Shown: positions 42,601 to 52,200 of the stretch, one piece after another | Numbering within the stretch: the first letter of the stretch is position 1 | Layout: each line of letters starts with the position of its first letter | Origin: Phragmites australis | Lineage: Eukaryota > Streptophyta > Magnoliopsida > Poales > Poaceae | NCBI RefSeq assembly: GCF_958298935.1 | Contig: NC_084941.1 | Coordinates: forward strand, 14,358,001-14,422,000 | Direction of reading: 5' to 3' | DNA length: 64,000 nucleotides | Made by a program: the position numbers and the translations under genes | Notes under the pieces: generated by a model | Told to the model about the DNA's origin: nothing | The model's database searches: none | Seen by the model: only the letters and a program-made list of their open reading frames with translations

Positions 42601-44316
42601 TTATTTACATGTAGATGAATCTATAATCAGGTTCAGATTTTTCTTTCTCTTAGAAAAACGTTCTAAAGTTCCTTTTAAGTAATCAACTTGTTTAGAAAGA
42701 GCTGGACACTTATCACAAGCAACACTCATAGGTTCCTTTTGTTTAGGACAGTTAGAGTATGAAAGAACCTCATGAATAATCATGTCATTAGCTATTTGAG
42801 AAACTCTAGTATTAGCATCATGCAACTTCAATTTAAGAATTGAGCAACTAGAACATGAAATTGAATCATGTAAATCAGACGTTGAACAACTTGCATTTTT
42901 AACATGTTTGCAATTTAACACAACAAGTTGTCATTTTTCTCAATTTCTTCTCTAACTTTCTCAAGAGTAGAAGCATGAATATCTCTAAGAGAAGTGAGCT
43001 CAGAATAAATTAAGTCACATGACTTGCAAGCATCATCATCAGAAATTAAAGTCTTAAGTCTTGCAATTTCAGAATTAAGCGATTCAATTAAAACATCATG
43101 ATTCTTAATTTTCTTGTTACGTTTATCTAAGAGTATACCAAGATGAACAATAGCATTAAATAGATCATCATAAGTAGGTAATACCTCATTACCATCACTA
43201 TCAAGTTCATCCTTGGTTGAGCTTTCTTTGTTGCTTGCCATGAGACACAAACCAGTCAAATCACGCAATGTCTTGCTCTTATATGTTGTGTCATCCTCGC
43301 TGCTCTCTGAATCAATGTCACTCAAGTTGACTTGTTCGAGCACTGAAAGAACTTGATGCACATCCTTACGGTTGAGATAGCTCTTTTTCTTCTTGTTGTT
43401 GAACGATCGCTTCTTTTTCTCCTTCTCCTCTTTTGATGCATTATCTGCAAGCTTAGGACAATTGGAACGAATATGGTTGAGATCACCACATTCATAGCAT
43501 CTTTGAGGACCTCCACTTCCTCTCTTCCTCATACACATATTCTGCAATGCTTTAGAGAACCGAGTAGAAAGTAGTGCTAAATCTTCTTCTGGAATCAACT
43601 CAAGGTGATCATCGGTAAGTGAAGATATAGAAGATAATAAAAAACTTGATGGAGAAGATTCAACATGAGACATGCTGGGTTGACAAAGCAATTGATTTAT
43701 TAACGTTCTTCCTAGCAAAAACATCTAGCTCATGAGTTTTCAACTTAGAATAAAGTACATCTAATGCAAGTGAACTCATGACAGTAGATTCTCTAATAGA
43801 TGTAACTTTCATCTCCCACACTGATATATCTAAAGCTCCTAGTAATTGACGTGCATTCTCAACATCAGTATATGTAATATTAACATCACACAAATTACTA
43901 AGAATTTTATTAATTCGAGCAAAGAAATCATCTAGAAACTCGACAGGCTTCATCTCAAAATGCATGTAATCTTTCTTAAATAAATCTTGACGTATCGCTT
44001 TAATAGTAGATGAACATTTATGATAATCACGTAGTGCTTTCCAAACCTCGTACGCTGATTTAAGATAAATTACTCGATCGAATTCGCTCCTTCCCAAGCC
44101 TTCAATGATCAGGTTCCTTGCCTTGCTGTTCGCCTCGACATGAAACATGTTCTGTGCCGTCACTTCATTATTCTCAGGGACCACATATGGCTTGTAGACC
44201 TTTTCCCAGATTGCAAAGCCCTGTGCTTGAATATAGGCCTCCATCTTTGCCTTCCAGAACTGAAAATCAACTCCATCGAAAACACAAGGTTTTGTGAAAT
44301 ACCTATCTGAAGCCAT
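42601..44316 (-). pseudogene. gag of the Sirevirus (frameshifted)
   Basis: Gag opens at 44316 with MASDRYFTKPCVFDGVDFQF and WKAKMEAYIQAQGFAIW. The core continues with KARNLIIEGLGRSEFDRVI, IKAIRQDLFKKDYMHFEM and ENARQLLGALDISVWEMKV. A frameshift around 43670-43720 joins it to IPEEDLALLSTRFSKALQNM and the zinc knuckle CYECGDLNHIRSNCPK (CX2CX4HX4C, intact). A Ser/Lys-rich hinge and a coiled-coil region (SLRDIHASTLEKVREEIEKN) follow. Another shift at about 42915 leads to SVACDKCPALSKQVDYL. The start lies 54 bp inside the 5' LTR boundary, after the primer site. Confidence 0.85.
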
Positions 44317-44355
44317 GTTTCTAATTACCGATTAAGATTAATTAGAAAAGATTAA

Positions 44356-44367
44356 GCTCTGATACCA
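44356..44367 (-). other. primer-binding site of the Sirevirus
   Basis: The minus strand reads TGGTATCAGAGC three bases after the 5' LTR, a perfect start for pairing with initiator-methionine tRNA. Confidence 0.85.
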
Positions 44368-44370
44368 AAT

Positions 44371-45776
44371 TGTAGGATCGCAAAATACCCAATCAGAGGG
44401 GAGTGAATGATTGCAGAAACCAAATTCAAAGATTAACACACCCAAATCAAAACTCGATTTAAACTCAGTATTCCACTTTAAATATAATGTACACACTCTA
44501 GTAAAAACGATGTATAGAAAGATCTACTAGCCAGATTCCTCTCAAATTTGGTCAGCAAAAACTAGATTCGAATACGAAAGTAACCCAATAAGTATTATGT
44601 AAATTGGATATGCGGATCAAAAGCTATTCCTGGTCAAAGCAGACTGTGTCAACCAGTATTAAGTATATCAAAACTTAGTTCAGTTGACAAAAAGCTACTC
44701 GAGAACAAATCAAATCCACTCGAATTTTTCTCAGATGAAACACTAGATATTCTAGCAAGGTTTTGGATGGATTAAACCAAGATGAAATTTGATAAAAGCA
44801 CGAGATTAATCGAAGGCTAAAACCAAACATGCAGAATATAAAACATTGAGAAAATTCTGAATCAGCAACTCATCAACTTACGAAACTTGATTTCCATTGC
44901 ATAGATGAGTTACAAGATGCCTCTCCAAAGCATCCAACAAGGATTTTCAGAAATCCCAAAACAATTTGCTGTCGAGTTTCTCTATCTCTCTGCTACGTTG
45001 TGTTGCCCTGTTCTGTGCTCTGTTGTACTCTACCCAATATAACAGATCTCTCTATTTATATGTAGCCACATGCACAAACGTGACCGAATCTAGTCTCTAT
45101 CCTCCTCTAATCACAAGAGGATAAATAACTTCCGCTAATTAAGCTAATTATCCAACAACTCTTACATAATCAAGCATGCACATCTCCCATGCATACATGC
45201 ATATACGTAACCAACTCAGACTACGTCTCCGACACTAACTTTTGTCTCAAGTCCAGCCACCACACGACTCTCTCGTGCCTACTCCAACTTGAACACAAAT
45301 TAGTCTTCACATCCTCTCACGATCAGATCACCTCCTGCGTCCATCGCATAGCCTTGTCTCCATATGCATTGTTTTCTTAGCTCGAACATCCCACATGACA
45401 TCCTCGATCACCACGACCTCAGTTCCTCATGAACCTAGTCACGGAACCTCAGTTCCTTCCTGAACTTAGTTTGTTGATCCGTTATCAACCACGTTCGCCT
45501 TCGACCAACACCTGCACATGAATCAAAAAATGATCGAATACGAGCACAAGTCCATCCCGACTTGACTCAAGATCAGTTCATGCAACACCACGCAAACTCC
45601 AAGCAAAACCAACATGCTAACATAAGCATACCCAACTAATGATAACGCATCAAACCAACTATACTATCCAAGCATATCTTAGCAACTCATGAACAACAAT
45701 CAAATGTCATTATACTAAATCACTTTGCTCTACCAATTTCATCAACCGAACCAATTTTTCACCACATGATCTCACA
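44371..45776 (-). repeat. 5' LTR of the Sirevirus (1406 bp)
   Basis: It starts TGTAGGATCG and ends ATGATCTCACA on the plus strand. A minus-strand TATA box (TATAAATAG) lies at about 45052-45060. It matches 36398-37845 with scattered substitutions and small deletions. Confidence 0.9.
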
Positions 45777-45781
45777 ATTTT

Positions 45782-46500
45782 CAGCTAAGGTACCCCCGAG
45801 ATTACTACCTATTCAAGGGACTGAACATCAAATTGATTTGATTCTGGGAACAACTTTTGCCAAACCGTGCTGCATATAGGACAAACCCTGAAGAGACTAA
45901 AGAAATTCAGCAACAAGTCCAATATCTATTGGATCGTGGGTATGTACGAGAAAGTCTTAGCCCTTGTGCTATTTCTGTCCTTTTGGTTCCTAAGAAAGAC
46001 GGTAGTTGGCGTATGTGTGTTGATTGTAGAGTCATCAATAATATTATTATAAGATATCTTCACTCTATCCCTAGGTTAGATGATATGCTTGATGAGTTGA
46101 GTGGTTCTATAATTTTCACTAAAATTGACTTGCGAAGTGGATACCATTAGATTAGAATGAAACTTGGAGATGAATGGAAGACTGCATTTAAAAATCAATT
46201 TGGTTTGTATGAGTGGTTAGTAATGCCTTTTGGTTTAACTAATGCACCTAGTACTTTCATGCGATTGATGAACGAAGTTTTACATACTTTCATTGGGAGA
46301 TTTGTGGTGGTTTACATCTTGATTTACAGTAAGTCATATGAATTACACTTTGATCACTTACATGTTATTTTTAACGCTTTGAGAGATGCACGTTTGTTTG
46401 GTAACCTCGAAAAGTGCATCTTTTGCATGGATCAACTTTCTTTTTTTGGCTATGCTGTTACTCCACAGGAAATATAAGTGGATGAAGCAAAAATTGAAGA
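45782..46500 (+). pseudogene. reverse transcriptase of the CRM-like element, first part (FDD box deleted)
   Basis: This resumes the pol gene after the Sirevirus. It reads [13 protein letters not shown] ([20 protein letters not shown]), [33 protein letters not shown] and [20 protein letters not shown]. The catalytic segment is [12 protein letters not shown] where relatives have FVVVYFDDILIYSKS, a clean loss of three codons (FDD) near 46314. One stop (TAG, former Gln) follows RSGYH. It ends at VDEAKIE, where a related solo LTR is inserted. The loss of both catalytic Asp residues rules out activity. Confidence 0.9.
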
Positions 46501-47393
46501 TGATGAGGATATCACTCCTTCGGTTACACGCACCACAAATATTCCTCCTCCCGCTGCTGTAATTCAAGGTCCTTTGACAAGAGCTCGTGCACGAGAACTT
46601 AATTATCGGGTGAACTCGTTCCTCGCTGTCCATACAAATGTTTCTAAGGATTGGATGCAACTAACTTATTGCGATGATTTTATTATCCTTAGGAACCTGA
46701 GAGAAGATCCATATAAGCACAATTTTAACCGGAGGGCTACCGCACATAAATCCAGTTTTGTCCCCACGATCAATTCGGAATCGGAATTACAGACAGCACC
46801 AAATTCAAACGACCATAACTCTTGATTCCGAAAGGTGGTCGAGGCCCATGAGTACTTGTTGGAAAGGTCGCGGAGTCTACTTTCATATGGATCCGAATCA
46901 GCAAATACCTTCTGTGCTATTCGGAATCGGCAAAACAAGTTGCGTCGCTCTTCCAGTCCGAATCAGTTTGGGCCTTGGGCCTTGTAATTGAGTTGTATTC
47001 GAGCTCCATCAGTCGTGGCCGAATCCTTTCTCCTCCTAACTTATAAATAGATAGCCGCCCCCTCTTCTAGGGTTTGGGTTTTGCTTAGATTACAACTAGA
47101 TAATTTGTCAGTTTTTCGCCGTTCATCGGTTTGTGGAACCCCAACTCGTGTGTTTCATCTTTATTAGCAATTCAAATTGTATCTTCCTTATTCTTGTGAG
47201 TTGCTTCGATTGCTTGCAGGAACAATAACCCTCGTGGTAAGGTCGATCGCGTGCGAGCGTGGTTGATAACGACAGTTGTGCGGGTGTAACGAATTGCGAG
47301 GTGACAATCTGCGGGTTGAAAGCCTCCAAGCGTCAACGTCCTCACGACGAAATCAATCGAAACTATCGGAAGATCGGGCTGCTGTTCTCATCA
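46501..47393 (+). mobile_element. solo LTR of a second CRM-like family (893 bp)
   Basis: It starts TGATGAGGATATC and ends GTTCTCATCA. The flanks are GAAGA (46496-46500) and GAAGC (47394-47398). The host codons (I-E-A-I-K) support GAAGC as the original 5-bp target. Its first 250 bp still encode an open pol end, DDEDITPSVTRTTN then QGPLTRARARELNYRVNSFL. A TATA box (CTTATAAATAG) lies at about 47038-47049. It is not the same family as the host element. Confidence 0.85.
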
Positions 47394-48180
47394 GAAGCCA
47401 TAAAGAGCTGGCCATCCACTGAGACTGTTACTCAAGTGAGAAGCTTTCATGGTCTTACGGGTTTCTATCGGTGCTTTGTGCGGGATTTCAGTACCATTGC
47501 TACCCTATTGAATGAATTGCCGAAGAAAGGAGTGGTTTTCTAATGAGGACCTACATAAGAAAAAGTATTCAAGTTGGTGAAAGAGAAACTTACCCATGCT
47601 CCTTTGCTTCAACTCCATGATTTTGGTATGACCTTTGAACTAGAATGTGATGCTAGTGGGATTGGAATTCAAGGTGTGCTAATTCAATAAGGTAAACATA
47701 TTGCCTATTTCAGTGAGAAATTAAGTAGGCCAAGTCTGATTATTCCACTTAGGATAAAGAATTGTTTCCTTTAGTTCGTGTGCTTGAAACTTAGCAATAT
47801 TACCTATGGCCCAAAGAATTTATTATACATTCCGATCATGAATCGCTGAAACATATTAGAAGTCAAGCTAAACTGAATAAATGACATGCTAAATGGGTAG
47901 AATTTATTGAGTCATTTTCATATGTCATGAAACATAAGAAAGGAAAGGACAATGTGATTACCGATGCGCTTTCTAGGCATTATACCATGTTATCTCAACT
48001 TGATCATAACTTTTTGGTTTAGAGACCATTAAGGTCTTATATGCTGCTGATTTAGACTTTAAAGAAGTGCTTGAACATTGTAAAGAAGGGAAGATATGGA
48101 ATAAATATGTGCTGAATGAAGGATTGCTCTATCGTGCTAATCAGCTATGCATTCCAGCTAGCTCTGTTCATATTTTGTAG
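47394..48180 (+). pseudogene. RT connection and RNase H of the CRM-like element
   Basis: The gene continues directly after the solo LTR with [60 protein letters not shown] (catalytic Asp) and IAYFSEKLSRPS. After frameshifts it holds [20 protein letters not shown] and [18 protein letters not shown]. The joint confirms that the host pol gene was intact before the LTR arrived. Several stops and shifts lie between 47540 and 48180. Confidence 0.85.
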
Positions 48181-49531
48181 TTACAGGAGGCGCTTAGAGG
48201 AGGATTGATGGCACATTTTAGAGCAAAGAAGACTGAAGATGTGCTAGCTGCCCACTTCTTTTGGCCAAAGATGAGATGTGATGTCGAGCGCTTCGTTTTA
48301 CGTTGTACCACTTGCAACAAAGCTAAGTCTCGGTTAAATCCACATGGTCTTTATATGTCTCTTCCTATTCTTAGTGCACCATGGGAGAATACTTCTATGG
48401 ATTTTATTTTAGGACTACCTAGGACAATGAGGAGGAGGGATCGCATATTTGTAGTTGTTGATAGATTTTCTAAAATGGCACATTTTATACCTTGTCACAA
48501 GAACGATGATGCTACAAACATAGCTGATTTATTTTTCAGGGAAATCATTTGCCTACATGGAGTGTCTAATACTATCATCTCGGATCGTGACACAAAGTTT
48601 TTGAGTCACTTTTGGAGATCACTTTAGAATAAATTAGGGACAAAGCTGCTGTTTTCTACTACTACGTGTCATCCCCAAACCGATGGTCAAACAGAGGTTG
48701 TCAATCGTACATTGTCGACCACGTTACGGGCAGTTCTAAAGAAGAATTTGAGAATGTGAGAAGAGTGTTTACCACATATTGAGTTTGCTTACGACATGTC
48801 GATACACCGCACAACCAAGGTAAGTTCGTTTCAAGTAGTGTATGATTTATTTCCCGTGCTCTTATTGATTTACTACCTTTGCCTACTTTTGAAAGACTTA
48901 ATTTAGATGCTAAGAAATGTACTAAATTTATTCTTAAGTTGCATGAAACCACTAAAAAGAATATAGAGAGCATGACTAAAAAGTATAAAATTGCTAAAAG
49001 TAAAGGTAGGAAGGAAATAAAATTTGTACCGAGTGATTTAGTTTGATTGCATTTGAGGAAGGATAGATTTCCAGAACTAAGAAAGTCAAAATTTATGTCT
49101 AGAGCTGATGGACTATTTAAGATCATTGAGAAAATCAATGACAATGTAGACAAATTGGATCTACCTGTAGATTTTGGTGTTAGTCTCACGTTTAACATTT
49201 CAGATTTCAAGCCATATTTGGGAGAAGAAGATGAGCTTGAGTCGAGGATGACTCCAATTCAAGAGGGGGAGGATGATGAGCCCATGGCTCCTTCAGATAC
49301 GATCAATACTACGAATATTTCTCAAATCATACAAGATCCAATTACAAGAGCACGTGCACGACAATTAGACCACAAGGTGAACTCGTTTCTCGCTGTTCAT
49401 GCTTCCTTGGATGGGTTACTACTAAATTCTTATGATATTTTATTGCTTAGGAATGTGGGAGAAGTAACACAACCTTACCCAAACGTCATCCCTCGAAGGC
49501 CAAGTCTACCCGGACTCGAGGCTGAGCTCTA
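48181..49531 (+). pseudogene. integrase of the CRM-like element, running into the 3' LTR
   Basis: The zinc-binding part reads [20 protein letters not shown] and [10 protein letters not shown]. The core holds [20 protein letters not shown] (Asp), [15 protein letters not shown] (Asp) and, after a stop at 48627, [18 protein letters not shown] (Glu). The C-terminus holds LRKDRFPELRKSKFMSRADG, where GLF replaces the usual GPF, then NISDFKPYLGEEDELES. The frame goes on past the LTR start (49274) as ITRARARQLDHKVNSFLAVH and stops at 49530. I see no chromodomain. Stops also lie near 48760 and 49045. Confidence 0.85.
49260..49273 (+). other. polypurine tract of the CRM-like element
   Basis: AAGAGGGGGAGGA lies directly before the 3' LTR (TGATGAGCCC) and at the same time encodes part of the integrase tail (QEGEDDE). 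The same arrangement recurs at 56186-56199. Confidence 0.7.
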
Positions 49532-50095
49532 GTCGTGGTCGTGGTCGTGGTCGAAGTCGAGTTCCAGGATAGCACGTCAATAAAATGCGTGTAACTCTTG
49601 CATATGGAGTCCAATTGAGACGTTCTTGGACTCAGTGGAAAGCTATTGACAAGACCATTTCAATAGATCTGATCTTAGCCTTAGATTCCTTATAGGTTAA
49701 TCAGAGTCATTAAATAAGGTGCTGCATCACTGTTTTGGGCCATTATATACATAGTAGCTATCATAGTTTAGGCTCAGGTTTAGTTTAGATTATTCTGTTT
49801 TAGATAGTTTCATCGTTTATCAGTTTGTTGAACCCCAACTCGAGCACTTGATTGCTAATCAGCAATATTCAGATTGCATCTACCTATTCTTGCTTGTGTT
49901 CTCGATTCGCTTGCAGGAAAAGCCTTCCTGGTATAGTCAACCGTGTCTTGGCACGGTTGATAACCACGGTGTAGTGGTGTAGTGGTTGCAAAGATTCTTG
50001 ATCTGTTCTGTTTTGAGCCTTTGGATCATCAACGTCGAAGCTCCACCAATCGACTTATCATATTACCTTTTGAAAGATCGGGCAAACACGCATCA
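49274..50095 (+). repeat. 3' LTR of the CRM-like element (822 bp)
   Basis: It starts TGATGAGCCCATGG and ends AACACGCATCA. It lacks about 80 bp that are present in the 5' copy, around the region before the TATA box (near 49740). Its first 258 bp are coding (end of pol). Confidence 0.9.
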
Positions 50096-50300
50096 CACCC
50101 TTGGCAGCGTCATTAGACTTGGAAGTATCGATGACACTCACGAGCTTGGAGTCCTTGGCACTATCCTTTCCCGTGATGGTGGCTTGACACTTTTGACGCT
50201 TAGACTCCATGTCTCCCATGGTAGTCACCATGCGACAGAAGTGCTCGACCATATCCAGGATCTGCTTGTTGCACTTGGCCACTACGTGTTAATCTCCCTT
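50096..50300 (-). pseudogene. continuation of the Tat element 3 coding region
   Basis: The minus strand encodes MAKCNKQILDMVEHFCRMVT, TMGDMESKRQ and SVIDTSKSNDAAKG up to the TSD at 50096-50100. On the far side of the CRM-like element (32338) the frame resumes with ETNDDAQDKK and then the RT fragment. This shows that both pieces belong to one interrupted gene. I do not recognise a domain in this short part; it would lie between gag or protease and RT. Confidence 0.6.
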
Positions 50301-50335
50301 GACACTTATGGCCCCCTTTGGGACCTAGGATCTCG

Positions 50336-50370
50336 AGCACCCGGTATGCATAGCACCCGGTATGCATAGC
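50336..50370. repeat. short tandem duplication (AGCACCCGGTATGCAT twice)
   Basis: A 16-bp unit is repeated directly once, at the border between the Tat fragment and the following LTR fragment. It may mark a repair junction. Confidence 0.8.
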
Positions 50371-50904
50371 TTAAGTCTTGTTACTAGCTTAAATGCATGA
50401 TCCTTGGAGTCGGGAATATGTATACCCATACTGTGTAAGACTTGCAAGTACCTTCGTACTCAGGGTGCTGCCCTTAAGTTGATGCAGGTTCGCAGGTCAG
50501 CGAGGAAGAGGCAATGTTCAGCTACTTTGTGCCTGCCGATCAGGGTGGCGGGCAGGAGTAGCACACTCTACTACGAACTCAGTGTTTTGGTATGGAGCCT
50601 TAGGGCATGTGGCTCCATATCCTTTTGTTGTATAGTTTTCTTCCACTGGGTAGTTGTTGTTTCCTTTTTGTTGTAAATTGTGGAAACAACTGCATGTTTA
50701 AAGACTTGTAATATAATGTTAATCACTCGCTCTTTCTTAAGCTTTGTTGTGTTGTATATGTTGGAAAGGAATGTGTTCTGATCTTGGGCACAAAACATGT
50801 GCCGGGACTACCGGGACGACATTTTGATTAATCATCGAGGTTGTGATTATGAAAAATGATCCACCTGATGATTAATTTGAATACTATTTGGATGGTTCCT
50901 CACA
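50371..50904 (+). repeat. LTR 3'-end fragment of the same family as the solo LTR at 14866
   Basis: It matches the reverse complement of about 14866-15370, including GCATGATCCTTGGAG, GTACTCAGGGTGCTGCCCTT and GGTTCCTCACA at its end (50904). Only the last part of the LTR is present. It is fused on the left to the Tat fragment and on the right to a Tekay-family LTR. Confidence 0.75.
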
Positions 50905-51508
50905 CACTTCTTCATGATTAGTTGGGATCAGGGTTTTGGTGTAGTTGGTCGGGTCGCCAGGTAATGAAATTACCTGGAGAGTCTTGATAGTCGGATGGAA
51001 TACGATGAGTTGTTTCTCCTTGTCATAGTTATGTTTCCCCACTTAGTAAATAGGATGTTTGTTGTTGAAGTCATAGGTCATAGTTGCTTAGTGCAATTAA
51101 CCAATGTCTAACATTTCCTTGACTTAAGCCCCATAGCATGTTTTCCCTACACTTGTGGAGTACATTTTGTACTCACACTCGTAGTCCCCTTCCTTACATC
51201 CCTCTATTGTTCAGAAGCCATCAACGAAGCTTCATCCTTCGATGAAGATGTCTTTGACCCGGAGCTCCTGTTCTAAGCTAATGTGCTCCCAGTTGACGCC
51301 TGTAGAGGATGGAAGACCCGCTGGCGCTAAAGCTCTCTTGTTCCGTTGTGTTTACTTTTAAACTCTCGGGTCCTTTTGTAATAAGTTAATATTGTTATTG
51401 TAATTATGGTACTATAATGATACACTGATGATGTAACACATGTATAAAACTTGATCCTAGCATACATAGGTTGTGTCTGGTTTTGTTCCTTTAAAACTAG
51501 GTGTTACA
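50905..51508 (+). repeat. 5' LTR, 3' part, of the Tekay-like element
   Basis: It matches the reverse complement of 60526-61150, for example CACTTAGTAAATAGGATG, GATGATACACT and AAAACTAGGTGTTACA. The left part of the LTR was replaced by the fragment ending at 50904. Confidence 0.8.
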
Positions 51509-51512
51509 GAAG

Positions 51513-51525
51513 TAGTATCAAAGCC
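51513..51525 (+). other. primer-binding site of the Tekay-like element (mutated)
   Basis: TAGTATCAAAGCC stands four bases after the LTR. The standard initiator-methionine site is TGGTATCAGAGCC, so two G-to-A transitions have hit it. Confidence 0.8.
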
Positions 51526-52200
51526 GTGTTGACTATACGATGCAACCCAAATAGAAACGACATGTTAAGGACTTATGTTTGTACAAATTACTTTTGTAAA
51601 ATTGTTTTCCTTTTAGTTTTTCCTTACCTTGTCTATTGCTCTTTATAAAACTATTACTAATTTTCTGCCTTCTTCAAAATTTTAGATGGCCTGCATGAAG
51701 ATCACCCCTCGCAAGCATGTGCTGGTTCATGATCAGGAGATCCCCGCTGGTGTTGTCTGGGCGCACCAACCCCCTGCTGAGTTCTACCCCCTGCTGCTCG
51801 CCGGCTACTTCGCCCGCACGTTTTGGTACCTGCTTCAGGGTCTCAGCTACCACGACGCTCCACTCTACAAGGGAGTCAGAGTTCCATTGGAGGCTGTAGT
51901 TACTCCTGGTCAGCGGAGATGACCATGTTTGAAAAGCCCACTGACGACGGTCTTCGCCAAGTCCGCCGTGTTCACACCACTGTCGCCCTCAGAGCTACCT
52001 TAGAGGCCATGATCGAGGACTCCGCCCATCAGGCTCTGGCTATTCTCTACTAGGAGAACAAACAAGACCTCTGCCTCACTCAGTTCAGTAAGTTCCCATA
52101 GCGCCCGCACGGCGGTTTGGAGGTCATCTTTGCTCCTATCAACAACGAGCTAGATCTCCATCCAAGAGAGCAGGTCTGCCTCATTGCCACCATATACGCC

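Larger units (their letters stand above)
36398..45776 (-). mobile_element. Sirevirus (Ty1/copia, Maximus-type) element, complete but dead, minus strand
   Basis: Two LTRs (36398-37845 and 44371-45776) bound a copia-ordered interior on the minus strand: gag, protease, integrase, RT, RNase H. The TSD is ATTTC at 36393-36397 and ATTTT at 45777-45781. The target codons of the CRM-like pol gene (D-V-F-S-A) support ATTTT as the original. Integrase before RT is diagnostic for copia. Several GGGGGAGA tracts between pol and the 3' LTR are a Sirevirus hallmark. Frameshifts in gag and pol and changed active sites show decay. Confidence 0.9.
32339..50095 (+). mobile_element. CRM-like Ty3/gypsy chromovirus (plus strand), host of nested insertions
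   Basis: The LTRs at 32339-33248 and 49274-50095 match each other. They are flanked by an exact 5-bp TSD, CACCC (32334-32338 and 50096-50100), inside the pol gene of Tat element 3. The primer site TGGTATCAGA is 2 bp after the 5' LTR. Gag, protease, RT, RNase H and integrase follow in order on the plus strand. The LTR starts TGATG and contains the end of the pol frame, both features I associate with CRM (centromeric) chromoviruses. A Sirevirus (36398-45776) and a related solo LTR (46501-47393) split it. All genes are broken. Confidence 0.85.
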
